The notes under the pieces were generated by a model. The model made no database searches. It was not told where the DNA came from and saw only the letters and a list, made by a program, of their open reading frames with translations. Below are positions 10,088 through 20,553 of a stretch of DNA of 64,000 nucleotides, piece by piece (positions within the stretch are counted from its first letter, which is position 1; each line of letters opens with the position of its first letter). The translations under genes were made by a program, and so were the position numbers. The stretch spans positions 3,472,001-3,536,000 of the forward strand of contig JAPFFF010000013.1 of assembly GCA_039105265.1 (NCBI GenBank), written 5' to 3'. This DNA comes from Tritrichomonas musculus (Eukaryota; Parabasalia; Tritrichomonadida; Tritrichomonadidae).

Positions 10088-10792
10088 ATGGAAACGATAC
10101 ATAAATTCTTTGAAAAATTTATATTTTTAAAAGAACGGAAGATTCAAACAAAATTTTATAAAAATTTAATTATGCATACTGATCTTTTATCCAGAATTGA
10201 TCGTCTCGAAAAAGAAAACAAAGAAATGAGAGAAGAAATCAGGTTTCTTAAAGCATGCTTGAATCCCTCTCCTTATTTGCAAGTTAATTTCTTAATTCCA
10301 GTAGGCCAAAATTGGACGGTAGAAACACCAACTAAATGTACTTTATCTTATTCAGATAAATCTTTTGCCGTTATTGCATCTGATGTTGCAAATGTCGATC
10401 AAAAAAATCATACTCCAAATTTCTTGTTTGATGGTAAAAAAGAAAATGAAGGTGGATCAAAATGGGCCACGTCATCAGGGCAAACTAGTTCTTTTATTCA
10501 AGTTGATTTTGGCCATCAAATTGTAGCAAATGTTTTAACTATTACAGCTAGAGATACTCAAAATATGGAGCAAGCTCCAGGAAGCTTCGAAATTTTTGGT
10601 ATTGATTCCTCTGGAAATATTCAAAGCTTTAAAAAATTTTACAATGTTGAATGGACCGCAAATGAAAAAAAATTATTCTCTTTTTGTAATACAAAGCCAT
10701 ACGTATCATACAAAATTATGTTTTATTCAACAAAGAGGGATGACAAATGTTATGGAATTGCTGAATTAAATTTGGGAGCATTCACAATATAA
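10088..10792 (+). CDS. Coiled-coil plus F5/8 type C (discoidin-like) domain protein
   Basis: A 234-aa protein from the ATG at 10088; an in-frame TTG lies 6 nt upstream, and a second plausible ATG lies at 10172 just before the coiled coil. Residues about 30-60 form a short coiled coil (LLSRIDRLEKENKEMREEI). The rest is a discoidin-like beta sandwich: FLFDGKKENEGGSKWATSS, then SFIQVDFGHQIVANVLTI, SFEIFGIDSSGNIQSFKKF, and a closing strand with YGIAELNL. These are the DG/W and ligand-loop signatures of F5/8C domains, which bind glycans or lipids. No signal peptide or membrane anchor is seen, so it is probably cytosolic, like the BTB-like/F5-8C proteins later in the window. A CCTTT motif lies about 25 nt upstream of the ATG; no good TCAYW is visible. 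Confidence 0.85.
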   Translation: METIHKFFEKFIFLKERKIQTKFYKNLIMHTDLLSRIDRLEKENKEMREEIRFLKACLNPSPYLQVNFLIPVGQNWTVETPTKCTLSYSDKSFAVIASDVANVDQKNHTPNFLFDGKKENEGGSKWATSSGQTSSFIQVDFGHQIVANVLTITARDTQNMEQAPGSFEIFGIDSSGNIQSFKKFYNVEWTANEKKLFSFCNTKPYVSYKIMFYSTKRDDKCYGIAELNLGAFTI

Positions 10793-10904
10793 GTTATCAT
10801 AGTTTTCTTTTTTAAGCTTTTAAATAAACTAAGTTTATTATTTCTATTTTTGATATTTTTTATACATTATAAAATGAATAAAAAAAGAAATTATAATAAT
10901 TTTT

Positions 10905-11550
10905 AAGTCATAGGTAGGTATACCTGAAAAAATGGACCCGACCCGTTTTTTTCGGGTAGGGTAATTACCCACCATTCAAGTGAAGTGTTTAAGTATTACC
11001 CGATTATTTTTCTTTAATTATTCATTTAATTTATAATAATAAATAATAAATATTAATTTTTTTCATTAATAATTTTGATTTCTTGATTCATTTTCAATAT
11101 CTGATTCAAACTTTAAGGAAAATTTTCCTCTGAAAAAGCTGATATAAATTCAATTTCAATTTTTTTTGATATTATAATATTACATTTATAACTTTATTCT
11201 AAACCCAACAAATAACATAATTAATATTAAATTTTCATATTATGATTATTATTCCATAAAAAAATGAATTTTTTTGGAATCACTTAAATTGATATCATCC
11301 AAACATATGATACCGTAGCAAATTGCATCTCAAATATTATCAATAGAATATCTGACAAGAATAATAATAATATCATTATAGAAATGGTCTGGTAAAAAAT
11401 TACCATCTTTATAAATGGCCGGGTAAAATTTTACCTTTAGGTAATATGTTTTTTTCCTACCCAGGTAAAAAATGACCCTACCCAAGAAGGACCTGTCAAA
11501 AAGGGTCGGGTAGGTACCGCTTTCAAGGTCTATAGGTAGGTAGACCAAAT
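10905..11550. mobile_element. Putative TIR element (GGGTAGG/CCCGACCC termini)
   Basis: Both ends carry related G/C-rich blocks in inverted orientation inside very AT-rich DNA. The left end has ATAGGTAGGTATACCTG, then GACCCGACCC and CGGGTAGGGTAATTACCC; the right end has CCTACCC, GGGTCGGGTAGGTACC and ATAGGTAGGTAGACC. Read from the right end inward, the order ACCT-GACCC-GGGTAGGG matches the left end with gaps. No long open frame lies between them. This fits a short non-autonomous DNA element of about 640 bp with imperfect, internally palindromic ends. The exact borders and any target duplication are uncertain. Confidence 0.45.
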
Positions 11551-11977
11551 ACTATTGATGAACTATATAAAGAATCATAATCTTATGATAAAAAAAATAT
11601 AAAGAACATATGTAAAAAATAATAATAATAATAATAATAATGAAGAGGAGGAAAGCACTCTCCCACATTTTTTGTATCATATTCCTTTTTCGGGGCTAAA
11701 TGATTTTTTTTTTAAAAAATCTTTGTGATTGCACACAAAGTGGATTGCCCCCATTTGTTTTATTTTATATTATTCTTTAAGTCATTGATGACGGGCAAAC
11801 ATAAATGTATTCGTGCTCGAAAGTCTTGAGATCTGAATTGTTTTTGGGCTCTGAATTTTTTTTTTTTTTTTTTTTTATAAGCTATATAAACTAAAAGCTC
11901 AAGTTCAATTTAGCATTGACAGAACTACAAAAAGAAATTTACATTAAGAACCTATTTCCTGAATTAGCAAATAAATA
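11551..11977. other. Intergenic with AAT microsatellite and T tract
   Basis: It contains an (AAT/TAA)n microsatellite near 11617-11642 and a long T tract near 11856-11876. A small inverted repeat around GCACACAAAG/CTTTGTG lies near 11720-11740. No gene is visible. Confidence 0.6.
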
Positions 11978-12874
11978 TAAGGGGAGCAACCGCCAAAAAA
12001 ACGATCAAATTTTGAAAGAAAATTAAATATTAGAGTTTTATTTCTTTTAATAGTATAAATATAAAATATAAGAAAAATTATTAATAAAAATATTTTAAAA
12101 TTGGGAAAAGTTCTGTAGCGTCACAAATGGGCAGCATATAAAGTTATGATGATATGTGATATAAAAAATATTCAAATTTTTTTGATGAAGAATCATAGGA
12201 CGCCTCGTAAAGATATATTGTAAATCTAAAAATATGAAAAAACAAATGATTATTTTGTGAATATTAATATTTTTCTCACAGAAGAGAATCAAAGAACATT
12301 TTTACAAAGATATTTGAAATTTAAACAAATTACCAAAAAATAAGATAATCTGCTTAAATTTTCGTTAATGAAAAGATTTAGATAAATATTAAATACAGAA
12401 AATCAAAATGACAGAATAATATTCTGAAAATGTTAAATATATTTTTAAAAAATTATCATATAACTTCTGATATAAAAGATTCAATAACTTAATTAGGTAG
12501 AAATAATATTTTTATGCATGAAACATATTTTTATTTTGGTCAATAGTATTTCATAATATTTTTTGGTATTCATTCATTATTATGCATAATATATAAAATA
12601 TATTATAATGTTTATTGTATTTTTTGAGTTTATGCTAATACAAAAAGCATATTTCAGAAAATAAAAAAGAAACATTTTTTTTATTATTTTTTTGAAAAAG
12701 TTAAAATACTATTGAATCATAAAACCTCGGCCCATTTGTGACGCTATAAGCCGATTTCAAAATGAATGGTATTTATCAATAGATTATTATCTAAGGATTA
12801 AAAAAATCATAAATTTTTTTAAAAAGCGCAAAATTGATTCATTTTTGACATTTTTATGGCGGTTGCTCCCCTTA
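11978..12874. mobile_element. TIR DNA element, ends TAAGGGGAGCAACCGCC, non-autonomous
   Basis: The left end TAAGGGGAGCAACCGCC is repeated in exact inverted form at the right end (GGCGGTTGCTCCCCTTA), 897 bp apart, and both run on into A/T-rich inner ends. A TA dinucleotide at each edge is consistent with a Tc1/mariner-type TA target duplication; the flanks AAATAAATA and TAAATAAATC also resemble each other, so a longer duplication is possible. No transposase-length ORF is inside, so it is a MITE-like derivative. A second inverted-repeat element sits within it (12116-12746). Confidence 0.75.
12116..12746. mobile_element. Nested TIR DNA element, ends TAGCGTCACAAATGGGC
   Basis: The 17-bp sequence TAGCGTCACAAATGGGC at the left recurs inverted (GCCCATTTGTGACGCTA) at the right, 631 bp overall, with TA at both edges. 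It lies wholly inside the 11978-12874 element, so it inserted later or the two mobilised together. The interior is AT-rich with no credible ORF. A TA-target DNA transposon derivative is the simplest reading; the family is not recognised. Confidence 0.7.
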
Positions 12875-13395
12875 TAAATAAATCTTTTCTTATCCAACTT
12901 GAATCTTTTAGAAATGAAAATATAAACAATAATTCTTATTTTCAATTAATTATCATTTATTAATATTTTTTTAAAAATTCAGGTTTTAGAAATTATTTTT
13001 ATTTATTAAGGGGGATAAGCCTTGGTTTTTGTATTTACAATTGTATACAACTTGTCCGTTTAAAAATTACAATTGTAATTACAATTGTAAATACGTTATT
13101 TTCTCGATATTAGTTTTTTATTTTTATCTTGATCTACAATTATTTTTTTATATTAAAAATGTTTTAAATAATTTAAAAATAAAATAGTAAAATGTTTTTC
13201 AAATTAAATAATATTATTTTTGATTCTTCATAAAATAAAAAAAATTTATTCGCATTCAAAAAGTTTCATTAATACTACAAATCAAAAAATCGTTATTTTA
13301 CGAAAAAAGACGTTAAAAAGACGTTTATAGTATTTGTGATGTAAAAAAAATAAGGCCTGAAGGGGGAACTTACCTTTTTTTCAATGAAGTTTTAC
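12875..13395. other. Intergenic with ACAATTGTAA palindromes
   Basis: Around 13030-13095 the motif TACAATTGTA and variants occur four times, each self-complementary, so this short stretch can form stacked hairpins (ATTACAATTGTAATTACA). A second small block near 13280-13330 (CGTTATTTTACGAAAAAAGACGTT) is also partly self-complementary. No coding region is seen. Confidence 0.5.
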
Positions 13396-14648
13396 TACGC
13401 CTTCATTTTTCGCCCAAAAAATTAAAAACAAGGGCGATTTATTTTTATGAATTGAGTACAGAGCATAATAAGGTAAAGTATTCAATTTTAAATCTTTCAA
13501 AAAGTGAATGAAAGAATGAGTGTTTTATAACTAATATCATGATTAAAAAAAATCTTGATTGGAGCAATGTTGATAAAAAACAATAAGTTATAATATTTCG
13601 TGTTTGCTTGCTCTTAAATATTTCCATGAATGAAGATATGATAAGGAATATTCATTAGATCAATAGGCACAAGTCGGAAAAAAAGGCTGATCAACTAGTT
13701 TTATTTTGAAATCTTATTATGAAATAAATAAAAAAATCTGGAATCGTGACGTTGGATTTCTTTTTATTGCTAATTTCATTTTTTGAGTACTTTATTTTTT
13801 ATACTCCCCAGAAATCTCTTTTTTTCTCACAATTTTTTTCAATTAAAAATATTTTACAACTATCAAACAACTCAGAAAATCATTATCAATTTTCTTAGAC
13901 TTCAATTTTTTTCAAAGAATATTAATTCAATTTTATATCATGTAATGATAATTTTATTTGAAATAAACATATCAATTTTTTTTTTTCTTTTTCAAAAAAT
14001 TAAAATATATTTTTTTTTATATTGAACGTCAATTTAATCTTTATATTTAGGAAATATATTTATTTCCTTATATTTTATATTATATAATAATATTTCAAGT
14101 CATCCTGCATTTTTCATACCTAACTATGCTCTATTGAGTACGTTTATTTTTTTTTTTTTTTATTTTTTTTTAATATATATATATATTAAATTAGGTAATT
14201 GTAAAGCTATGTTATTAATAATGCTTTTTTGGCAGATTTAATATTTTTTGTCACATTCAAAAATTGAGGAATTTTATATTGCCCGGAGAAAACCTTTCAA
14301 TTCATTTTACATCGCCCGGCGGTTCCTTTCAAATGATCATATAAACCTTTGAATTTCCTATTTTGGTCACTTTTCCGCCCAAAATGCCACTTTTTTTCGC
14401 CCCAAGAATTTGAAAACTTTACAACCAAATTTCATAAATTTTCAAATTCTATGAGTATGTTCAAATTTCATTATTCTATGAGTATTCTCAATTGCAATTT
14501 TTTTGAATAAATTCATTGAATTAGTATTTTTTATTAAATGTTAAAAGCATTTATTTTTAAAAGTTTAAATATATTTTCATGATTAATTTTCTGAGAATAA
14601 CCGCTGCCCATTGATATTTAACAAGTAAAGGCGATTAATGAAGGCGTA
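13396..14648. mobile_element. TIR DNA element, ends TACGCCTTCATT..TCGCC
   Basis: The left end TACGCCTTCATTTTTCGCC recurs inverted at the right with two mismatches (GGCGATTAATGAAGGCGTA), about 1253 bp apart, and TA is present at both borders. The interior contains further GCCC/GGGC blocks, including GCCCGG twice near 14280-14320, so composite structure is possible. Short AT-rich open frames inside do not resemble a transposase. Probably a non-autonomous TA-target element. Confidence 0.65.
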
Positions 14649-15935
14649 AGTTTTACCAAATTTATTTCAACAAATTATCGTTCTTTTAAAAAATAATTCA
14701 ATATAATTATGATAAAGGCTTTGAATAATATATTTTTGTGTTTGTTTTTATGTGACATACCCTCAAGTGACCTTTATTTCGTCAGACAAAATTTTATACT
14801 CTCAATTTCTCTCAATTTATTCAAAAAAATAAAAAATAATGAAAATAAAACTTCAAAATTCAGATAAAAGTCCTTGAATATGAGATATTTTTAAAATTCC
14901 TTTGGTAGATTTGTTTATTTCATCTTATCTTTACTTATGGTGCAGTTTATTTCTATTTTTTAAATTTTCTCTCAATATATAATTTCGAATATCTTTACAA
15001 GTTAACATTTTTTTCTTAGATTATTTATGTATTTTGAGGTTTTATCGGATTTGAAATTGATTGGAATCAGAAAAATTAGTGGTTCCCCATCAAAATATGT
15101 TTTAAAAAATCATAAAAATTGAAATATCTTGATAATTAAATAGCGTTAAAGAATTTCCTTTGGTCAAGTTTTTTATTTTTATGTAATAATAAATATATAT
15201 CATTTTGAAAAGTGGTGGCAATTTATACGTTATAGCATATAAGGATTAAAAACAAAGTCATTAAATCTTAAAGAATGAAAGAAAAAAATAATGCATCTCA
15301 TATAATAAATGTTTTTTATTCATAATTCACTGTTTTATTCTAAATTAAAAAGTAAAGATAAGAATTTAATTGAAAAAAAAGTAAACATGGCAACATTATT
15401 GGGTCTAAAAAAGCAAATTTATGACAGAAACAAATAATAAAACAAGATTTAAACATTAAAATATTAAAAAAAAATGGTTTAGTTAAATTGAATATTTCAA
15501 AAATATTTAAAAAAATAACATTAAGCGCGAGTTAAAGTTCTTTAATGAGGTTTTTATATTAATATTGTTACTGATATATTGAAATTTACGATCTATTTGA
15601 AAGATCAGAAAAAAAAAATGAGTAGAAAAACATGAAAAAACATGAAAATATTGATGAATGCGCTTTGTGTTTTGTAGAGGATTAATTGGCTTGGATCATT
15701 GCTTGCTATAATCAAGGAATATCTAGAAAATTGAAACTCTTTCGAATAGTCGTAGTGATATGACTATTCGAGTTTATTTCAAAAATTGTGTAAAACCGCT
15801 GAAAAAAACAATAAATATTTGAAATAAGGTATTCCTTTTTCTAAAATTTTATTTAATATAAAGATATATTTAGATTTTACGTGAAAAAAATTTTATTTTT
15901 TTTAAACTTTGAAAATCCATTGAGATTGAATATCT
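14649..15935. other. Gene-free AT-rich spacer with one strong hairpin
   Basis: No coding potential is seen. The main feature is a perfect 10-bp inverted repeat TCGAATAGTC at 15742-15751 and GACTATTCGA at 15762-15771 with a 10-nt loop; the arms extend with AAACTC/GAGTTT across a small bulge. It lies about 165 bp left of the next TIR element. Confidence 0.55.
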
Positions 15936-16887
15936 TAACGTTCTTTCATTTGAACCATAGCATTTCATCAGAGTCGTAGCAAAAGGTCAAATAGAATTGA
16001 CGATTAGTCAATTTATTATACTTTAATTCACCATAAATTCAATTTTATTCAATATCTTGCTACGAGTTTATTTCTGAGGAATTTTCAAACTTGTATTGTT
16101 TTTTGAATTTTCAATGAAAATCCAATATCTCAGTTCATTTGATTTTTTTGGAAACTCGAAGGGATTCTTCACCATTAATGTAACAAAGTAATTACATAGA
16201 TACAATTTCAAGCCTGATGATCGACTGATTTCCATAAGAGAATGTATAAATTTAATTGATGAAGCATCTTCCTCAAATATTCGAACAAGTACAGCTACCA
16301 CAAATGTTGATTACGTCGCATGTTAAGAGCACTGGCACAGAAAGAAATGTTACAATGCTAAAGGAGGTAAGCAAAACAATTAATTAAATAAATCCTACAA
16401 TTTAACAAATCTAAAAGAAATTGATGAGATTAATACACTCGTTTCACAAAGACAGATTCTAAATATCGTTGTTTAGGCGCTGATGTCGATTTTCTCTAAT
16501 TTTCTTTATGATCTTAAAAACTCAAAATTAGAAAATTTTTGTTTTTTATTATGCATTAATTTATTTAAAACATATATTTTATATAAATTTTGTTGTTTTT
16601 CCTTGAAAAATAAAGATAAATCTAATTTTATATTTGAATGATTATCCAAAATTCAAAGGGTGTTGTAAATAATTTGAATTGAAAAAACAAAATAGAAATA
16701 TCTTATTAAAAATATATAAAAATTATCGAAATAATGAATTTATATTTATATACATATTAATTAATATTTAAAAATAAATTATAATAATTAATTCTAATAT
16801 TTTAACGAAGATATTATAAAAAAATGCTTTCAATTCAATCTTGCTACGACTCTGATGAAGCGCTATGGCATTTTTGAAAGAACGTTA
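15936..16887. mobile_element. TIR DNA element, ends TAACGTTCTTTCA with long arms
   Basis: The left arm (TAACGTTCTTTCA, then CCATAGC, then TTCATCAGAGTCGTAGCAA) is matched inverted at the right end over roughly 45 bp with a few mismatches (TTGCTACGACTCTGATGAA ... TGAAAGAACGTTA). TA lies at both borders. A third inverted copy of the inner motif, TTGCTACGAG, sits near 16056. A 77-codon minus-strand frame at 16068-16301 opens at GTG, has no ATG start and is probably a coding relic at most. Total about 952 bp; transposon class beyond TA-target TIR type not established. Confidence 0.7.
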
Positions 16888-18303
16888 CAAGGTTTACGTA
16901 GAAATGATTACATTTTCAAAATAACCTAAGGTATTTCATGAACATAAGGTTTACAGAGTACTTCAATTATATACGAATATATTAGATTTATATAAAAAAT
17001 TATAGAAATGTGTGGGGACTCAAAAAAATTTTTGATTGGCTAAATATTGAATCTTTTTCTTCGAATTTTTATTAGTAATATAATAATATTTTATGTTTAT
17101 TATATTTTTTAAATTAGTCTTTTTTTATATAATAAATTGTATTATGAATATTAAGTTTAAATAATGATTTATTGGCAAATATTTTAAGTAGTGATTTTTA
17201 CATCAAATGAAGTTTTTTGAAGCAATGAATAAATTTAAATATTAGCAAATCAAATATATATACAAGCATTTATTACCGAATATAAATTAGAATTAATGAT
17301 TCGTCAATTCTTTCATAAAATTGTGAAATCGGAGATTTTTGTTACATTTTGGAAAAAATTTAGCAATTCAGTTATATTTTATTTATTATATTATAATATA
17401 TATCTTTATATTCATTTTTAATCAATTTAAAAAAATAAAATTCACATTTTACTCGAGCATCACCATTATTTTTATATTTTATTATTTTTTAGAAATTGAG
17501 ACAAATATTTGGATTAATATGATGACAGTAGCTATAATTTTTTGATTTTTAATTAATATTTGTAGTATATAAATAATAATATATGCAAATAAAAATTCAT
17601 TTATAATTATTATAAAAAGATATACACTCAAAAAATATTTGAATGTGATTGGATTATTTTTGAATTATAAAAATTGATAGGTTTATCTTTTCTTTTTGTT
17701 TAGTTTATACGTTATTCTATGAATTTTTTGTAAAAATATAAAATTTAATAAAAGAAAAAGTGAATGCTTTTTCAGGGGCTTTTTCTCTTTTCTATATAAC
17801 CGCTATTTTACAATTAAAATAAACCATACAAAATGGTACTCAGAAAATATATTCAAAATTTTGAATTCAAACCGTATTTTTAAAAAATGTATTATCTCAA
17901 TATATGACAGATATTTAAATATATAAATATTATAATAACATTAATATAAATATATAAACAATATACAATCATATATATCAAATAAAAACACTATTTTAAT
18001 ATAAATATATTTGTTTTAATATTTGTATTATGATATTATTTTTTGTTACATTATTATATCTTATTGATTATTTAATAATATATATTTAAAAATGAAATGA
18101 AATGTAAACAAATAACTACACAAATAAATAGATAATAATTATATTATATAACATATTAAATAATCAAGTATTTATTATTAAATAATTCAATGATATTCCA
18201 CAAATTTTGTGAGATATTGGATTCTTTTCTCAATTTGAAAATTTTCATATTCTATAAATATACATAAATAAATGAAAACATACAAGAAACTATTTTTTTA
18301 AAC
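16888..18303. other. Gene-free AT-rich spacer
   Basis: Very AT-rich, with TA-rich low-complexity stretches around 17930-18130. A 68-codon plus-strand frame at 17339-17545 is Ile/Phe/Tyr-rich as expected of random AT-rich DNA and was not accepted. No RNA gene was recognised. Confidence 0.6.
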
Positions 18304-18559
18304 TTACTTGAGATTATCATAAAATGAAATATTCAAGCCTAAGGAGCTTAATTTTGAATTAACCAACAGAATCTCATCTGTTAATTTTATGTTTAATCGA
18401 TAATAGTCCCAAAATTCATTTCTTAAAACACATATTAAGACATCAAAAGGCCTAAAACTTCAGAAAAAAAGATCAAAATCCATGTTTGTTGAATCCAATA
18501 TTTTTTCTAGATTCACAATTAAAATAAAAGAAAACTCTCTTTGAAATTCAAAATTTCAA
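18304..18559 (-). pseudogene. Possible decayed coding fragment, unknown family
   Basis: The minus strand holds an 85-codon frame with one internal TGA that otherwise looks protein-like, unlike its surroundings: after the TGA it reads SFRPFDVLICVLRNEFWDYY and then LNIKLTDEILLVNSKL, ending with SFYDNLK and TAA. Both sides of the TGA share one frame. No family is recognised, and there is no obvious start. It could be the C-terminal end of a dead family member or chance; confidence is low. Confidence 0.2.
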
Positions 18560-20096
18560 AATGAATCATAAGTAATGATCGTTTAAAAAATCATACTTTG
18601 CAACTCTAAAAAGAGTTTTTAGTGAATAATCAAAACTTTTATTAGCCAATTCTCAAATTGAAAAGAGATAGCATTCCATTCAAAAAAGAAAATGATCAAT
18701 TGCGTATGAAAATAGTTAAAACCCAAGAATATTATAATAAAAAATACATATTTTATTTTATTTTAATTTTTTCAATTATTCCTATTCAAAAAAATTAAAT
18801 GACGACTGAAAAATAAAAACAAATATTTAGCTGCGATCAACGAATAAATACTTATAAATAATTAATAATTCCAATTAATATTATATTATAAATATAATAT
18901 ATCAAATAAAAGAATTTTTATTCCAAACAAAACCCCACCCACCTTTAATTATAGATTTCTATGATAAACTGTCGTCAATCTAAGATAATTCAATTTTGAA
19001 ATCATTGAAATCACGATCAAAATTACCTAAAGATTTAAAATAATAATAAATTTATTTATAATCCAATTTTTTTGAGAAAAATATGGAAAATTAAACAAAA
19101 ATTATAATTGAGAAGTGAAAATTTTATTATAGTTTTTCTTTCAATTTATAAAAAAATTTAAATAATAATATTTTTAAGTTACATTTTATTTATATTAAAT
19201 TAAATATATAATTCATTTTATATATTGAAATATAATATATAATATGAGATATAAAATGATATATTTGATATTTGTTAGGATATGAAATAATGAAAAATCA
19301 TTAAAATTCAGTCACGAAAGTTTTTTTTAATTTGCTGAAAAATTCTCGATACATTTAATCTAAATCGGAATTTTAAATATTCATTGAGTTTTACAAAATA
19401 TTCCATACTATTAAATAATGTATATTATATTGTTGAACATAATAATAATTAATTGCTTAAGATATCTACACAATATTATTTTTATATATTCAGAATACAT
19501 TCAAATAATAAAATATATTTATCTTATTTTTATAAATTTCATTTCACAGTATAAGATATTTTATAATTTTAAAATGTATATTAATATATATAATGACAAT
19601 GAAATTATAAAATGCAATAATTAAAATGATAATTTTCTTAGATTCTCAAAAAATAATCAAAAAAAACTATTAATAACAATAAATATATATATGTAAACAT
19701 TTATATGTATATATTTATTTAAAAAATGTTAATCAAAAAGATTTTTTATTCAAATTTATAAAACAATCATTTTAAAACTTTTTCAATTTTGTAAATTTGT
19801 AAACTAATCAAAATTAGACAAAATTAAATATCTATTTATACTGGTAATTATTAGATAAAAATTTAATATTTTAAAATATATATAAATATTAGTATTTATA
19901 AAATAATCAAATAATATATAAAAGGTATTGTCCGAAAAAATAGAGTTTGGGTACCTTTTTATTTTATTGAAGGTTAAGATAGAAATTTACTATGATTCCC
20001 AAAATTAGAATAAAAATCGCACATAATATGAAGTATATATAATTAATACTATTATTTTGAATCAGAAGTTTTATTATTTCGAAATAATAAACGCTG
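18560..20096. other. Gene-free AT-rich spacer
   Basis: No gene is seen. Near 19930-20255 there is a weak inverted pairing between CGAAAAAATAGAGT and ACTCTATTTTTTTC about 300 bp apart that could mark a further small element, but the arms are short and A/T-rich. Confidence 0.5.
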
Positions 20097-20217
20097 TACG
20101 TAGCTTTTACAAAAAAGTTGTAATAATTTAAATAGCGCACAAATTATATACGTAGCTTTTACAAAAAGTTGTAATAATTTAAATAGCGCACAAATTATAT
20201 ACGTAGCTTTTACAAAA
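20097..20217. repeat. Tandem repeat, 51-52 bp unit, about 2.3 copies
   Basis: The unit begins TACGTAGCTTTTACAAAAA and continues through AATAGCGCACAAATTATA. Copies start at 20097, 20149 and 20200 (partial) and are nearly identical, so the duplication is recent. It ends about 340 bp upstream of the BspA-like gene, within possible promoter distance. Confidence 0.85.
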
Positions 20218-20541
20218 AATTATTAGTATATAATTTTCCTCACTCTATTTTTTTCTGAATGTTTTTCACTTTTTGAATGTGACTCAGAAAAGAACAAATA
20301 TTTTTGAATTGATCTAATTATTTTATTCACATACTTTTGCCTTTTTTTCTTTTTTTTTTTTAATATTTTCTTCATTTAATATAAATATTATTACCATTTT
20401 GACATTTTGGAAACAAAAAAGAATTACATTTTGCCTAAAGTAATAAAAATTATTTTGAGATAAACTTTTGAAAGAAATTAGTATTGTAATTTTATATCCA
20501 TGTTTATCAAAAAATAAAATAGTACTTCACTCTTTATATCA

Positions 20542-20546
20542 TCATT
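20542..20546 (+). promoter_or_regulatory. Initiator-like element (TCATT)
   Basis: TCATT with the +1 A at 20544, ten bases before the ATG of the BspA-like gene; a second match (TCACT) lies at 20527-20531. Both fit TCAYW and the short leaders usual in trichomonads. Confidence 0.45.
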
Positions 20547-20553
20547 TTATCAA

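Noticed and set aside
13783-14025. 80-codon Phe/Ile-rich frame within a TIR element
   Set aside because: T-rich low complexity; does not resemble a transposase.
17339-17545. 68-codon Ile/Phe/Tyr-rich frame
   Set aside because: Composition is that of random AT-rich DNA, with no start context and no similarity.
19930-20262. Possible further TIR element with CGAAAAAATAGAGT ends
   Set aside because: Arms are short and A/T-rich and the borders cannot be fixed; kept only as a remark.
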